DNA of 24,000 bases from NCBI GenBank assembly GCA_005888695.1, contig VBBH01000098.1, positions 1 to 24,000 on the forward strand. The letters are read 5' to 3'. Below the pieces are notes generated by a model that worked only from the letters and a program-made list of their open reading frames with translations, did no database searches and had not been told where the DNA came from. The translations under genes were made by a program, and so were the position numbers. Of the stretch, positions 7,498 through 15,144 are shown one piece after another; position 1 is the stretch's first letter; each line of letters begins with the position of its first letter. The DNA comes from Candidatus Bathyarchaeota archaeon. GTDB lineage: Archaea > Thermoproteota > Bathyarchaeia > 40CM-2-53-6.

Positions 7498-8475
7498 CTA
7501 TAGTGGTGGCGGAACACTCTTCTGTTTCTCTTTCGGCAGTTTTGCCCACTTCAGGAACTCCTTGCTTGGTACCTCGGACTCGTACAACTTTTTCCTTTCG
7601 CCCTCTAACGGTGCTGGGTTTTCGCCGAGCAATTCGGCCGCCGTTATGACCTTGTTTCCGGCCTTTGCGGCCACTTCTCTTATGGGGTCTAGGAATTTAG
7701 ACCACATCGGATCCCGTAACAGGTGATGATCTACTACGAAGATCGGTATTTTCTCAGCAATTCTTTTCATGTTATGACGGGCGGCATTGATGAATTCGTC
7801 GCCGACCTTGAATCCCTGTAGGTAGGTTGGTGGTCCTCCGATAATCAGTGTGTCCGGCTTCTCCTTTAGGATTAGTTGGAGGGTCTCTTCGACTACTGGA
7901 CCCTGTACGTCGGGAGCATAGAGGACCTTCTCTCCTTTCGATTCTATCGAGAACGGTATAACCCATCCAAGCTCGGAATCCGATTCCCCATGAGGGACGG
8001 GGGACCAGAATTGGACCGTCGATCTTCCATAGGTGTATGTTTGGCCGTCTGCTATTTCGAACTCCTTGGCAATCTCTTCGACGGATTGACTGAACAGCCA
8101 GCCTCTCCGTCTTTGGGCAACATTGATCTTCGAGCGAAAGTCCTTTGCGAGGATTATCTTGTTACGGTAGATACGTTCCGCGTTCTCGGGTGTGCTTCCG
8201 AGCCAGACTGGGTCTTCGAAGTTTGGCGTATGATGATCATTATGATAATGAGAAATAGTGGTAACTTTTGCAGTTCTCGCCGCGGCCTCGATTTTCTCCC
8301 TAGCTTTGGCCCGTGCCTTGTATTCGATTGGATGTGGCATTAATCTGAATCGTGGCCCCATAGCCACGCCCGCATCGGCAAGTATTCCTACTTCCTTCGT
8401 CTCGAGCAGAGTACACATTCCCCTGACTCCCAGACTCTCGTAAGCTAGGGGCGTGACTCTCACCGCAGGTAGCAT
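7498..8475 (-). CDS. UPF0282 metallo-beta-lactamase-fold hydrolase
   Basis: A 325-residue protein of the archaeal UPF0282 family, a branch of the metallo-beta-lactamase superfamily with no proven reaction. It opens with the family-typical ESLGVRGMCTLLET strand and DAGVAMGPR, followed by the metal motif HYHNDHH (His76, His78, Asp80, His81), an HxHxDH signature that can bind two metals. Further ligands are suggested by VPHGESDSELGW (about 185-196), LYAPDVQGP and VVDHHLLRDP. Length is normal for the family. ATG at 8475 is the start, and MLPAVRVTPLAYESLG matches expected N-termini. The gene is convergent with the small charged protein and diverges from the MFS transporter. Confidence 0.88.
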   Translation of the reverse strand: MLPAVRVTPLAYESLGVRGMCTLLETKEVGILADAGVAMGPRFRLMPHPIEYKARAKAREKIEAAARTAKVTTISHYHNDHHTPNFEDPVWLGSTPENAERIYRNKIILAKDFRSKINVAQRRRGWLFSQSVEEIAKEFEIADGQTYTYGRSTVQFWSPVPHGESDSELGWVIPFSIESKGEKVLYAPDVQGPVVEETLQLILKEKPDTLIIGGPPTYLQGFKVGDEFINAARHNMKRIAEKIPIFVVDHHLLRDPMWSKFLDPIREVAAKAGNKVITAAELLGENPAPLEGERKKLYESEVPSKEFLKWAKLPKEKQKSVPPPL

Positions 8476-8502
8476 TTTTCAGTCCTCTTTGGAGTGGGTA
8501 AG

Positions 8503-8511
8503 GCTTTATTG
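8503..8511 (-). promoter_or_regulatory. TATA-like box for the UPF0282 gene
   Basis: Minus-strand CAATAAAGC is centred about 32 bases before the ATG at 8475, predicting a leader of a few bases. This is a weak match, supported mainly by its position. Confidence 0.35.
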
Positions 8512-8595
8512 AGCCGTTCGATCTGTTCCTCATGCTGGGTCCGATGACTTCTCTGGCCCAACGGATCAGTCCCTTGGGACTGGATGAAGTAGATC

Positions 8596-9888
8596 TTGAG
8601 TGAGAGAGGACCCAATCCTACGAAGAATTCGGACGCATTGTCCACGACTGAGGAAGCATCGTCCGTAACCGACGCGAAATCAGTTGTTGTGCCAAGCAAC
8701 AGGTGGTTCGTTCTCGCCTCCGTCATATCCTCCCGGACCGTATACTCGTTGAACTGGTACAACTTCGCCCCAGCTCTCCCCCTAATCGGAACTGATCTAG
8801 GCATCGACACGTTCGGCCTTGCCGTGATAACGTCTTCATTCCTACTCGGTGCGGGATTGTTCCAGGTACCCGCCGGGTTCATCGCGGCGCATTGGGGGAA
8901 TAAGAACACCTCCCAGCTCGGTATGCTCATTCTATCAATCTCAGCAATCGCTGAGGGCTTGTCGCCAAGCTTTCCCTACCTCTTCCTTTCACGATTAATG
9001 CTCGGAGTGGGCGCGAGTCTATTCTTCAGCCCCGCGATCGGCGTTCTCACACCATTATTCCGAGAACAAGAAGAGGGTTTCGTGATCGGATTGTACAACG
9101 GAGCATTCAGCGTTGGTGGAGGAATTGGGCTCTGGGTCTGGGCTTTGATAATGAATGCGCCAGGGTTCGGCTGGCGAATTGGACTCGTACTAGGAGGATT
9201 GATAGGGTTATTGTTCTTCGTAATCGGCGAGGTGGTTGTTCCAAGAGACAAGGGTTCTCAACCCGCGTACAATTCGATAAGACCTGTTCTGAAGAGCCGG
9301 AACATTTGGGTATTAGCATTCGGGGTGCTCGGGTTGTGGGGCGGAACATTCACAGCAGCCCAGTTCTTGCCAAAGTTCCTTCACGACATCAGAGGAGTTG
9401 CGCTGGATACTGCCGGCTTGTTGTCCTCTCTTCTTCTCTTTGCGAGCATGGTAGGGGGTCCACTGGGAGGATTCTTATCAGATAGGTTGCGGAGGAGAAA
9501 AGAGTTCATCCTAATTCCGGGAGTTATGGCGAGCGTACTTCTAGGTTTCATCGGTGTAGTCCCGGTCGACGGACTATGGTTCTTGATTCCGACGATTGGA
9601 TTCCTGTATGCCATGGTCTTCTCGACAATGTACGCGAGCGCGAGCCAGTATCCCGAAGTGGGACATCGCTATGCTCCATTGGGAATCAGCTTGATGAACT
9701 CTGTCCACATTCTCGGAGCCGTCTCGATCCCTATAGGCTACGCGTTGGCGGTGAAATACTCAGGAGCCGACCTAGCTGGATGGTTCTTCGTTAGCTCCCT
9801 AGCTCTGGTTCTGATGATGATCGTGACAACCCTCCAAGAACCTTTCCGAGCTAAAGACCCGCAGATGGTCAACCCCGACAGGTCCTAG
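8596..9888 (+). CDS. Major facilitator superfamily transporter
   Basis: A 430-residue membrane protein with about twelve hydrophobic segments after a hydrophilic, Ser/Thr-rich N-terminal tail of about 35 residues. The first segment contains the WYNFAPALPLIGTDLGI arrangement common in MFS helix 1, and the loop 2-3 region is GFIAAHWGNKNTSQLGML, a variant of the MFS G-x-x-x-D/E-R-x-G-R/K motif. The equivalent loop in the second half (GGFLSDRLRRRKEFILIPG, loop 8-9) is a better match. This is a secondary transporter; its substrate is not predictable from these motifs. The start is TTG at 8596. It converges on the AIR-synthase-like gene, and the two stop codons share the palindrome CTAG at 9885-9888. 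Confidence 0.88.
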   Translation: MSERGPNPTKNSDALSTTEEASSVTDAKSVVVPSNRWFVLASVISSRTVYSLNWYNFAPALPLIGTDLGIDTFGLAVITSSFLLGAGLFQVPAGFIAAHWGNKNTSQLGMLILSISAIAEGLSPSFPYLFLSRLMLGVGASLFFSPAIGVLTPLFREQEEGFVIGLYNGAFSVGGGIGLWVWALIMNAPGFGWRIGLVLGGLIGLLFFVIGEVVVPRDKGSQPAYNSIRPVLKSRNIWVLAFGVLGLWGGTFTAAQFLPKFLHDIRGVALDTAGLLSSLLLFASMVGGPLGGFLSDRLRRRKEFILIPGVMASVLLGFIGVVPVDGLWFLIPTIGFLYAMVFSTMYASASQYPEVGHRYAPLGISLMNSVHILGAVSIPIGYALAVKYSGADLAGWFFVSSLALVLMMIVTTLQEPFRAKDPQMVNPDRS

Positions 9889-10899
9889 ATTCGGTAAAGT
9901 TCGTCCCTGTAAACCGCCGTCAATCTTCTCTGAATACTTCCTTTGTTCGCGAGTCTGCCTTTGCTATTTCTCGTCAGACGACCTATCTCGGTTACTCTGA
10001 TTCTGTTTTCATTGAGTCTCTCAAGAACCGCGTCCTTCCTAGGGGCTGCAACGGCAATGACAAGGCTTCCCGACCCCAACAGCTTCAGAGGATCGAGTTT
10101 CAAAGCGTCAGAAATTGTTCTGGTCTCAGGAGCGACAGGGATCTTGTCAGATTCAACAATTATCCCTCTGCCGGAGGCCTCGGCTAATTCCCAAAGCCCG
10201 TTCAAGACGCCACCTTCAGTGGGATCGTGCATGGCTGTCACACCTTTCGTCTTGGACGCGATTACGGCTTCTCGGACTACGCTGATCCTATTGGAAAATC
10301 TCAGGGCCCTCCCGATCGTTCTATCATCTACTCCCTTCTGCTTGAGCAGTCTGCTGTGATCCGCTGCCAGTACAGCTGTCCCTTCGATGCCTGCCGTCTT
10401 TGTCATCAAGAGCGTATCTCCTTCGTGCGCGCCTTCGGCCGTGAGATAGGTACCGCTCTTCGATTCGCCTACCATGAACCCTGCGATTATCGGATGCCTT
10501 AGGTCATAGGTAGCCTCGGTGTGACCACCGATTACAGTTATCGCGAGCTTACGGGCTTCTTTGTTAACCTCCTTCATTATTCCGCGCAGCTCGGACTCAT
10601 TGGTACCCGGAGGGACTAGTATTGTGCATAGGAACCAAACTGGGACCGCACCCGCAACTGCGATGTCATTGGCGTTGACATGGATGGCGTGAGCCCCGAT
10701 GTGTCTGGAGGCTCCTGTTATCGGGTCTGTAGAAAACACCAGTAGTCTCTTGTCAAGACGGACGATAGCTGCATCCCGTCCGATCCCGGGACCAAGGACG
10801 ACACGTTTGCTCCTCTTTCCTAGGAATGGATAGACGGATCGAGTCAGGACCTGCGGAGGTATCTTACCTGTTTCGAACCTTCCTCTTGGCGCAGATCAT
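9885..10899 (-). CDS. AIR synthase-related (SelD/HypE/PurM-like) protein; start disrupted in this sequence
   Basis: Recognisable from HAIHVNANDIAVAG (ATP/Mg-binding Asp and Asn), IGGHTEAT and the strongly conserved MHDPTEGGVLNGLWELAEAS, all typical of the PurM/HypE/SelD ATP-binding family. Homologous sequence continues upstream of the first in-frame start (GTG at 10739): GKIPPQVLTRSVYPFLG and VVLGPGIGRDAAIV are the usual N-terminus, but the frame runs to a TGA at 10898 with no ATG, GTG or TTG. An ATG at 10899 lies one base out of frame, and a GTG at 10910 is in frame but before the TGA. So a one-base indel, a base error at the TGA, or a non-standard start is needed. With the shift the protein would be about 337 residues. 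It is last in an operon after the YchF-like gene. The reaction is unknown; archaeal AIR-like proteins of this group are not the purine enzyme itself. Confidence 0.8.
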
Positions 10900-10914
10900 T
10901 CCCTCTTCACAAGA

Positions 10915-12117
10915 CTATTTCCGTTGGGCCGCACTAACGATACTGACCACGTCGCCATCTTTGAGAAGGTATGTGTCTGCCAATCGCATCTTGTCGCGGG
11001 CGTTAACACCGTACAGCATCTGTGCACCCAATTCCGTGTGTATCATGCTAGCCATCTGTTTCAAAGTGGTTCCTCTAGGAACAAGATAGGCATCAGGCAA
11101 TACTTCGCCATCATGGTTTGTCAATCGTTCAGGATCCTCGACAGGATAAACTACGATCATGTTCAATAGCTTGAAAAATGCCGAATTTATCGCGTTCTGG
11201 ACACCGGTTGTACCCTGAACCTTCAATACCCGATCCCTGATCATCTCAAGAGCAATCTTCTGCTCGGGACTCAAACGCACATTTGAGCTGATAGTAAAGT
11301 CGTTGTCTCCGGGATGATAATTGATCAACCCTTTCTCTGTTGCTCGTCGAAGAGCCAATTCTGCTTCCGAACAAGCAGGGATAGTTGGCAGTCCTGTGTC
11401 TAGCAATCGTTTCAGATTGTCTTCGGAGTAGGGAAGGTCCATCTTATTGGCGACCAAGAGCATGGGCTTCGCAAGCTTTCGCAAGGATTCAACCAATCGC
11501 AGCAGGTCCTCTTTGGACCAGGCACTTGGCTTCTCGCCAATACCTACTTGTTTCAAGGCGGCCTCGGCCTGGAATTCTCGTATTCCAAGCCCACTCAATT
11601 TTTCAGAGACTATCTTTGCGGGATCCTCGCCGGCCATCTCGGCCTTCTTTGCCAGCTTGTCCCAGTCCTTCTGCAGTATCTGGACCATCCACATGTCCAA
11701 TTCATGTTCCAGAAATTTCACGTCTTCGAGGGGATCATGAGATCCCATCTTCACAGGCTTACCGTCCAAGTCAGTGGAGCCAGAAGTATCTATTACTTGT
11801 ATCAACGCGTCTGCCTTACGCACCTCATCTAGAAAGCGATTTCCCAATCCTCTGCCTTCCCACGCACGAGGGACGAGACCGGCAGTATCGACTAAATCAA
11901 CGGGTATGAATCGTTCCCCATCGATGCATTTGGAATTCTTCGGGTTGTCGGTTACTCCTAGGCCCGGATGAACACATTTGCTCCGGACGTAAGAAATTCC
12001 ATGGTTTGGCTTGATCGTCGTGAAGGGATAGTTGGCTATAGCGACTTGGACTAGGGTTGCAGCACTGAAGAATGTGCTCTTTCCAGTGTTAGGCTTCCCA
12101 ACGACCCCTACCTGCAC
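10915..12117 (-). CDS. ychF: YchF/Obg-family GTPase with C-terminal TGS domain
   Basis: A 400-residue P-loop NTPase. G1 is GKPNTGKST (residues 7-15) and NYPFTTIKPN is the Obg/YchF switch I signature. G3 is DTAGLVPRAWEGRGLG, and G4 is ANKMD with the canonical NKxD, which suggests guanine binding, unlike bacterial YchF where this motif is altered toward ATP. The middle contains the archaeal YchF helical insert, and the last about 80 residues form a TGS domain (LPDAYLVPRGTTLKQMASMI ... VNARDKMRLADTYLLKDGDV). The family associates with ribosomes. The start is GTG at 12117, with no upstream alternative needed since MQVGVVGKPN begins directly with the G1 strand. It lies 22 bases after the F420 reductase gene and 15 bases before the AIR-like gene. 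Confidence 0.92.
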   Translation of the reverse strand: MQVGVVGKPNTGKSTFFSAATLVQVAIANYPFTTIKPNHGISYVRSKCVHPGLGVTDNPKNSKCIDGERFIPVDLVDTAGLVPRAWEGRGLGNRFLDEVRKADALIQVIDTSGSTDLDGKPVKMGSHDPLEDVKFLEHELDMWMVQILQKDWDKLAKKAEMAGEDPAKIVSEKLSGLGIREFQAEAALKQVGIGEKPSAWSKEDLLRLVESLRKLAKPMLLVANKMDLPYSEDNLKRLLDTGLPTIPACSEAELALRRATEKGLINYHPGDNDFTISSNVRLSPEQKIALEMIRDRVLKVQGTTGVQNAINSAFFKLLNMIVVYPVEDPERLTNHDGEVLPDAYLVPRGTTLKQMASMIHTELGAQMLYGVNARDKMRLADTYLLKDGDVVSIVSAAQRK

Positions 12118-12139
12118 GTTTTACCCCACTGTTCAAACA

Positions 12140-12830
12140 TCAGGGTAGCCCTGTAATCCGGATCCCTGCACCCTTTACATTATGTCGAATATTCAATGAG
12201 ACGAGCAGGGCGGTCACTTGCTCTATTGTTCGCGAATTCTCCAAAGGTCCGGCATCCACGGGCCTGGCCCCAGGTATTGCATTGACCAGCTCGAAGACCT
12301 TCTTCCGACTTTCCTCCCTGTTGCCACAGATCAACACGTCGCAGTCGACTTTGCGGTTGAGGTCGTGGAGTTTTTCCGCGCTGACGTTGTTGAAGGCTGC
12401 TACTAATTCGACGTTCCTCGGAAGTATCCGGTTGATGTATTCTGCAGCCGATCCATCCCACAGTCCGACCGTTCTTGTCGGCTTTCCCCCTACAGAGCTT
12501 TCCAATGGGACCATTACGCTGATCACTAGTTGTCCCTCTCTCAATACTGGCTTGATCGTTTTGAAGATCTCGTTGAAGCCTTCAAACGGGACAGAGAGAA
12601 CGACTATGTCCGCCTGTTTGGCAGCGTCAGGATTCGCTAATCCTGATACACGGGCACTAGGCCTCACGGAATCGTTGATTTTCTTGCTTGCCTCATTCGC
12701 TCTTTCTTGACTTCGAGAGCCGATGATTACCTCATAGCCTGCTTTCGCCCATCTCAATGCAAGGCCGAAGCCTTGATCGCCGGTGCCGCCGATTACGGCT
12801 ATCTTGTACTTGCTAACCGTGTTCTTCCAC
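12140..12830 (-). CDS. npdG: F420H2:NADP oxidoreductase (NpdG-like); start unclear
   Basis: Catalyses hydride transfer between reduced F420 and NADP+. The Rossmann start KIAVIGGTGDQGFGLALRWA is followed by EVIIGSRSQERA, in which Ser and Arg after the second strand favour the 2'-phosphate of NADP. DIVVLSVPFEG, VISVMVPLES and SAAEYINRILP match the family. The C-terminus NIRHNVKGAGIRITGLP is the typical NpdG end. The only in-frame start between an upstream TAG (12838) and the body is TTG at 12757, which would cut off the glycine-rich loop. GTG at 12830 lies one base out of frame; if one base is extra in this sequence it would give about 229 residues, a normal length. The true 5' end is inside the 3' end of the malic-enzyme gene. 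Confidence 0.87.
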
Positions 12831-14250
12831 TCCTTCTACTGCTGCTCGTCCTCCGTCTCTTTCCGGCGTTAGAACGAAGTGAACCTAGAGGCATGTTCTT
12901 GATGACGCCTCTCTTCATCAATAGGTCCGCTGTCCTTCGAGACTTGCTGATTATTGTCTCGGCGCGTTCAAGGAACTGTCTCTTGTTCAGCTTTAGTCTG
13001 GCGATGCCTTGGCTGACTGCTGCCAATCCGACAGCTGCTGCTTCTCTTGGGTAGACTTCCCACTCGCTCATGTAAGGTATGATGTAATCCTCTTGCAAGC
13101 CCTTCTCCTCTGCAATCTTTGCTAGTTCCCTCGCGGCGGCTATGCACATTTCATCGGTGATCGTTTTTGCCCTAGCGTCTAGGGTCCCGCGGAATATCCC
13201 AGGGAAGCCGAGGGAGTTGTTGACCTGGTTCGGAAAATCGGATCGACCGGTTGCAACAATCCTTGCCCCTGCCTCTTCCGCCTCCCATGGCCAAATCTCT
13301 GGGATTGGATTGGCGCACGCGAATACGATCGGGTCCGTATTCATCAGTTTGACGTAATCTCTGGAAATCGTGCCTGGGCCCGGTTGGGACATTGCGATTA
13401 TCGCGTCAATTCCTTTCATCGCTTCTTTCAAATCACCGTTCCTGTTTTCTTTATTGGTGATGAGGCACATGTTCCATTTCACCGGATTCTTCTCCTTGAG
13501 ATCCGTTCGGTCTTTGCTGAGTATCCCTTTGCTGTCAACCATGAGGATGTTGCCAGGGGTGACGCCTGCCGCGATTATGATGCGCGCGATTGCGATGTTG
13601 GCCGCTCCAGCACCGAGCATGCATATCTGAGCCTCAGACATCTTCTTTCCAACGATCTTCAGTGCATTCATGAGTCCCGCGCACACGACAGTCCCCGTTC
13701 CTTGCTGATCATCGTGCCATACTGGTATTGGCATCTCCTTCCGTAACGTGTCGAGAATGTCGAAGCACTTTGGCTGAGCAATATCTTCTAGATTGATTCC
13801 GCCGAAAGAAGGCTGTAGCCATCGGACCGCGTTCATGATCTGCTCAGGATCCTTGGTCCCGAGACAAATCGGGAACGCGTCTACGCCGCCCAGATACTTG
13901 AAGAGTAGGCTCTTCCCCTCCATCACTGGCAGTCCTGCCTCTGGGCCGATATCTCCTAGACCGAGGACTCTGCTACCATCTGTTATGATTGCGACGTTGT
14001 TCCACTTGTTCGTGTAATCGAATACTTTCTCCGGGTGCGCCTGGATATCCTTGCAAGGATCTGCCACGCCCGGCGTGTACCAGACGGCAAAATCGTCGTA
14101 GCTGTTCACAGGGACTTTTGGCGCGATCTCGATCTTCCCATGGTATAATGGATGATACTTCATCGCGAGTCTGGCAGGTTCGTAGGCACGTTTGAGCAGC
14201 TTCGTCTCTTGACGCATCATTCTCACAACTGCTTCCTTATGGTCTCTCAT
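12799..14250 (-). CDS. Malic enzyme (malate dehydrogenase, decarboxylating)
   Basis: A 483-residue enzyme converting malate to pyruvate and CO2 with NAD(P)H formation. Signatures in order: VWYTPGVADPC (conserved Tyr near 58), ITDGSRVLGLGDIGP, GINLEDIAQPKCFDIL, PVWHDDQQGTGTVV, then the dinucleotide site MLGAGAANIAIARI with Asp in MVDSKG at the end of the next strand, which favours NAD. FACANPIPEIWPWEA and DFPNQVNNSLGFPGIFRG complete the family pattern. The last about 25 residues (after MPLGS) are Arg/Ser-rich and overlap the presumed start of npdG. The ATG at 14250 is 26 bases from a TATA box, suggesting a leaderless mRNA. It heads a probable operon with npdG, ychF and the AIR-like gene. Confidence 0.94.
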   Translation of the reverse strand: MRDHKEAVVRMMRQETKLLKRAYEPARLAMKYHPLYHGKIEIAPKVPVNSYDDFAVWYTPGVADPCKDIQAHPEKVFDYTNKWNNVAIITDGSRVLGLGDIGPEAGLPVMEGKSLLFKYLGGVDAFPICLGTKDPEQIMNAVRWLQPSFGGINLEDIAQPKCFDILDTLRKEMPIPVWHDDQQGTGTVVCAGLMNALKIVGKKMSEAQICMLGAGAANIAIARIIIAAGVTPGNILMVDSKGILSKDRTDLKEKNPVKWNMCLITNKENRNGDLKEAMKGIDAIIAMSQPGPGTISRDYVKLMNTDPIVFACANPIPEIWPWEAEEAGARIVATGRSDFPNQVNNSLGFPGIFRGTLDARAKTITDEMCIAAARELAKIAEEKGLQEDYIIPYMSEWEVYPREAAAVGLAAVSQGIARLKLNKRQFLERAETIISKSRRTADLLMKRGVIKNMPLGSLRSNAGKRRRTSSSRRSGRTRLASTR

Positions 14251-14271
14251 TTGGTTGCGGATTGATAGATG

Positions 14272-14280
14272 GATTTAACA
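14272..14280 (-). promoter_or_regulatory. TATA box for the malic-enzyme operon
   Basis: Minus-strand TGTTAAATC is centred 26 bases before the ATG at 14250, so transcription should begin at or next to the start codon. It is the only promoter-like element seen ahead of the four-gene run. Confidence 0.6.
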
Positions 14281-14381
14281 GTGTTGAGGATGTGCAGCCT
14301 CTAGTAACCCTTATCAGGGATGCGGAAGACCGAGGTCGGAAAACCCGAAGGCAAGTGGATCAAGGAGATTATGGATCATAG

Positions 14382-14804
14382 ATGCCCTACGAGTACCTTC
14401 AGCAATTATGGAGGAAGCATGATCCTGAGCTTTTGGGCTGGCTGAGGCAAGAAGCTGTCGAGTGGCGGCGGGACCCTGTAATCATGCGCATCCGTCGTCC
14501 CACGAGACCGGATAAAGCTAGAATGCTGGGGTACAAGGCAAAACAAGGCATTATCATTGTTCGAGTACGTGTCCGGACGGGTGGAGCTAGGAAGCCGAGG
14601 CCGGCTTCGGGAAGGAGACCGAAGGCAATGGGCTCTGTGAAATTCACGAGGGCAATATCCTCACAGAGGATTGGAGAGAATCGGGTCTTGAGGAAGTATC
14701 CGAACATGACATTGAAGAATTCCTACTATCTGTTTTCTGATGGTAAGAATCACTGGTACGAAGTAATTCTTGTAGACCATTCGCATCCGGCAAATCAGGA
14801 CTAG
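14382..14804 (+). CDS. rpl15e: 50S ribosomal protein eL15 (L15e), short form
   Basis: A 140-residue large-subunit protein. The N-terminus MPYEYLQQLWRKHDPELL and the core RIRRPTRPDKARMLGYKAKQ, IIIVRVRVRTGGARKPRP and GRRPKAMGSVKF are classic eL15. NSYYLFSDGKNHWYEVILVDHSHP is the family's late core strand. The protein stops a few residues after that, whereas archaeal eL15 proteins I know are usually about 190-200 residues with a basic C-terminal tail. The next gene begins 8 bases later, so there is no room for a frameshifted tail. Start ATG 14382; AAGGAG at 14359-14364 is rather far to act as a Shine-Dalgarno. First gene of a run with eL13 and the prenyl synthase. Confidence 0.93.
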   Translation: MPYEYLQQLWRKHDPELLGWLRQEAVEWRRDPVIMRIRRPTRPDKARMLGYKAKQGIIIVRVRVRTGGARKPRPASGRRPKAMGSVKFTRAISSQRIGENRVLRKYPNMTLKNSYYLFSDGKNHWYEVILVDHSHPANQD

Positions 14805-14811
14805 GAATATT

Positions 14812-15144
14812 ATGACAAGAATGACACAAAGGAATGGTTTGGTCTTGGGAAACAGTTTCGAGGCAATGGTCCAACGAGCCCAGAAAGGCCAGGTCTTCCT
14901 GCGCAAGGGGCGCGGTTTCTCGTTGAGCGAATTGAAGAAGGCGGGCCTTGACGTGGTTGCAGCGAAAAGGATGCATCTTATGATCGATCCGAGACGGCAC
15001 ACGATTTACGATTTCAACGTCGACAAACTCAGCAAACTTGCGATCGAGAACCGTGCCATATTGAAGAAGCCCGTGGCTACGGAAAAGGCTGGGTCAGTGG
15101 ACGAGGAGGCTGAGAAGGTTGAGGCCGTCGAGGCAGCTGAATGA
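14812..15144 (+). CDS. rpl13e: 50S ribosomal protein eL13 (L13e)-like
   Basis: A 110-residue basic protein with an acidic tail. The diagnostic stretch RKGRGFSLSELKKAGLDV followed by AAKRMHLMIDPRRHT and YDFNVDKLSKL matches the eL13 core (GRGFS-x-x-E-L-x-x-A-G-L ... I-x-x-D-x-R-R ... N-V-x-x-L). The last 20 residues are Glu/Ala-rich (DEEAEKVEAVEAAE), an unusual finish for an rRNA-binding protein. eL13 is known from some archaeal lineages, mainly in TACK, and is absent from many others. ATG at 14812 is 8 bases after the eL15 stop. Its own stop overlaps the prenyl-synthase start (ATGA at 15141-15144), implying translational coupling. Confidence 0.8.
   Translation: MTRMTQRNGLVLGNSFEAMVQRAQKGQVFLRKGRGFSLSELKKAGLDVVAAKRMHLMIDPRRHTIYDFNVDKLSKLAIENRAILKKPVATEKAGSVDEEAEKVEAVEAAE

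Noticed and set aside
8225..8260. Repetitive ATGATGATCATTATGATAATG as a C/D-box RNA or repeat
   Set aside because: It is explained by the HYHNDHH metal-binding codons of the UPF0282 gene on the minus strand.
8532..8603. A 23-codon ORF just before and overlapping the MFS start
   Set aside because: It has no recognisable features and its length is easily reached by chance; kept only as a possible leader peptide.
10896..10898. TGA ahead of the AIR-like gene as a selenocysteine codon (the family includes SelD, whose catalytic Cys can be Sec)
   Set aside because: In SelD that residue sits two positions before the conserved K-I-(P/S)-P, whereas this TGA is about 12 codons earlier. No Sec-insertion element or Sec machinery is visible.
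14320..14445. A 41-codon ORF starting ahead of eL15 in another frame
   Set aside because: It overlaps the eL15 start in a different frame and resembles no family; probably chance.
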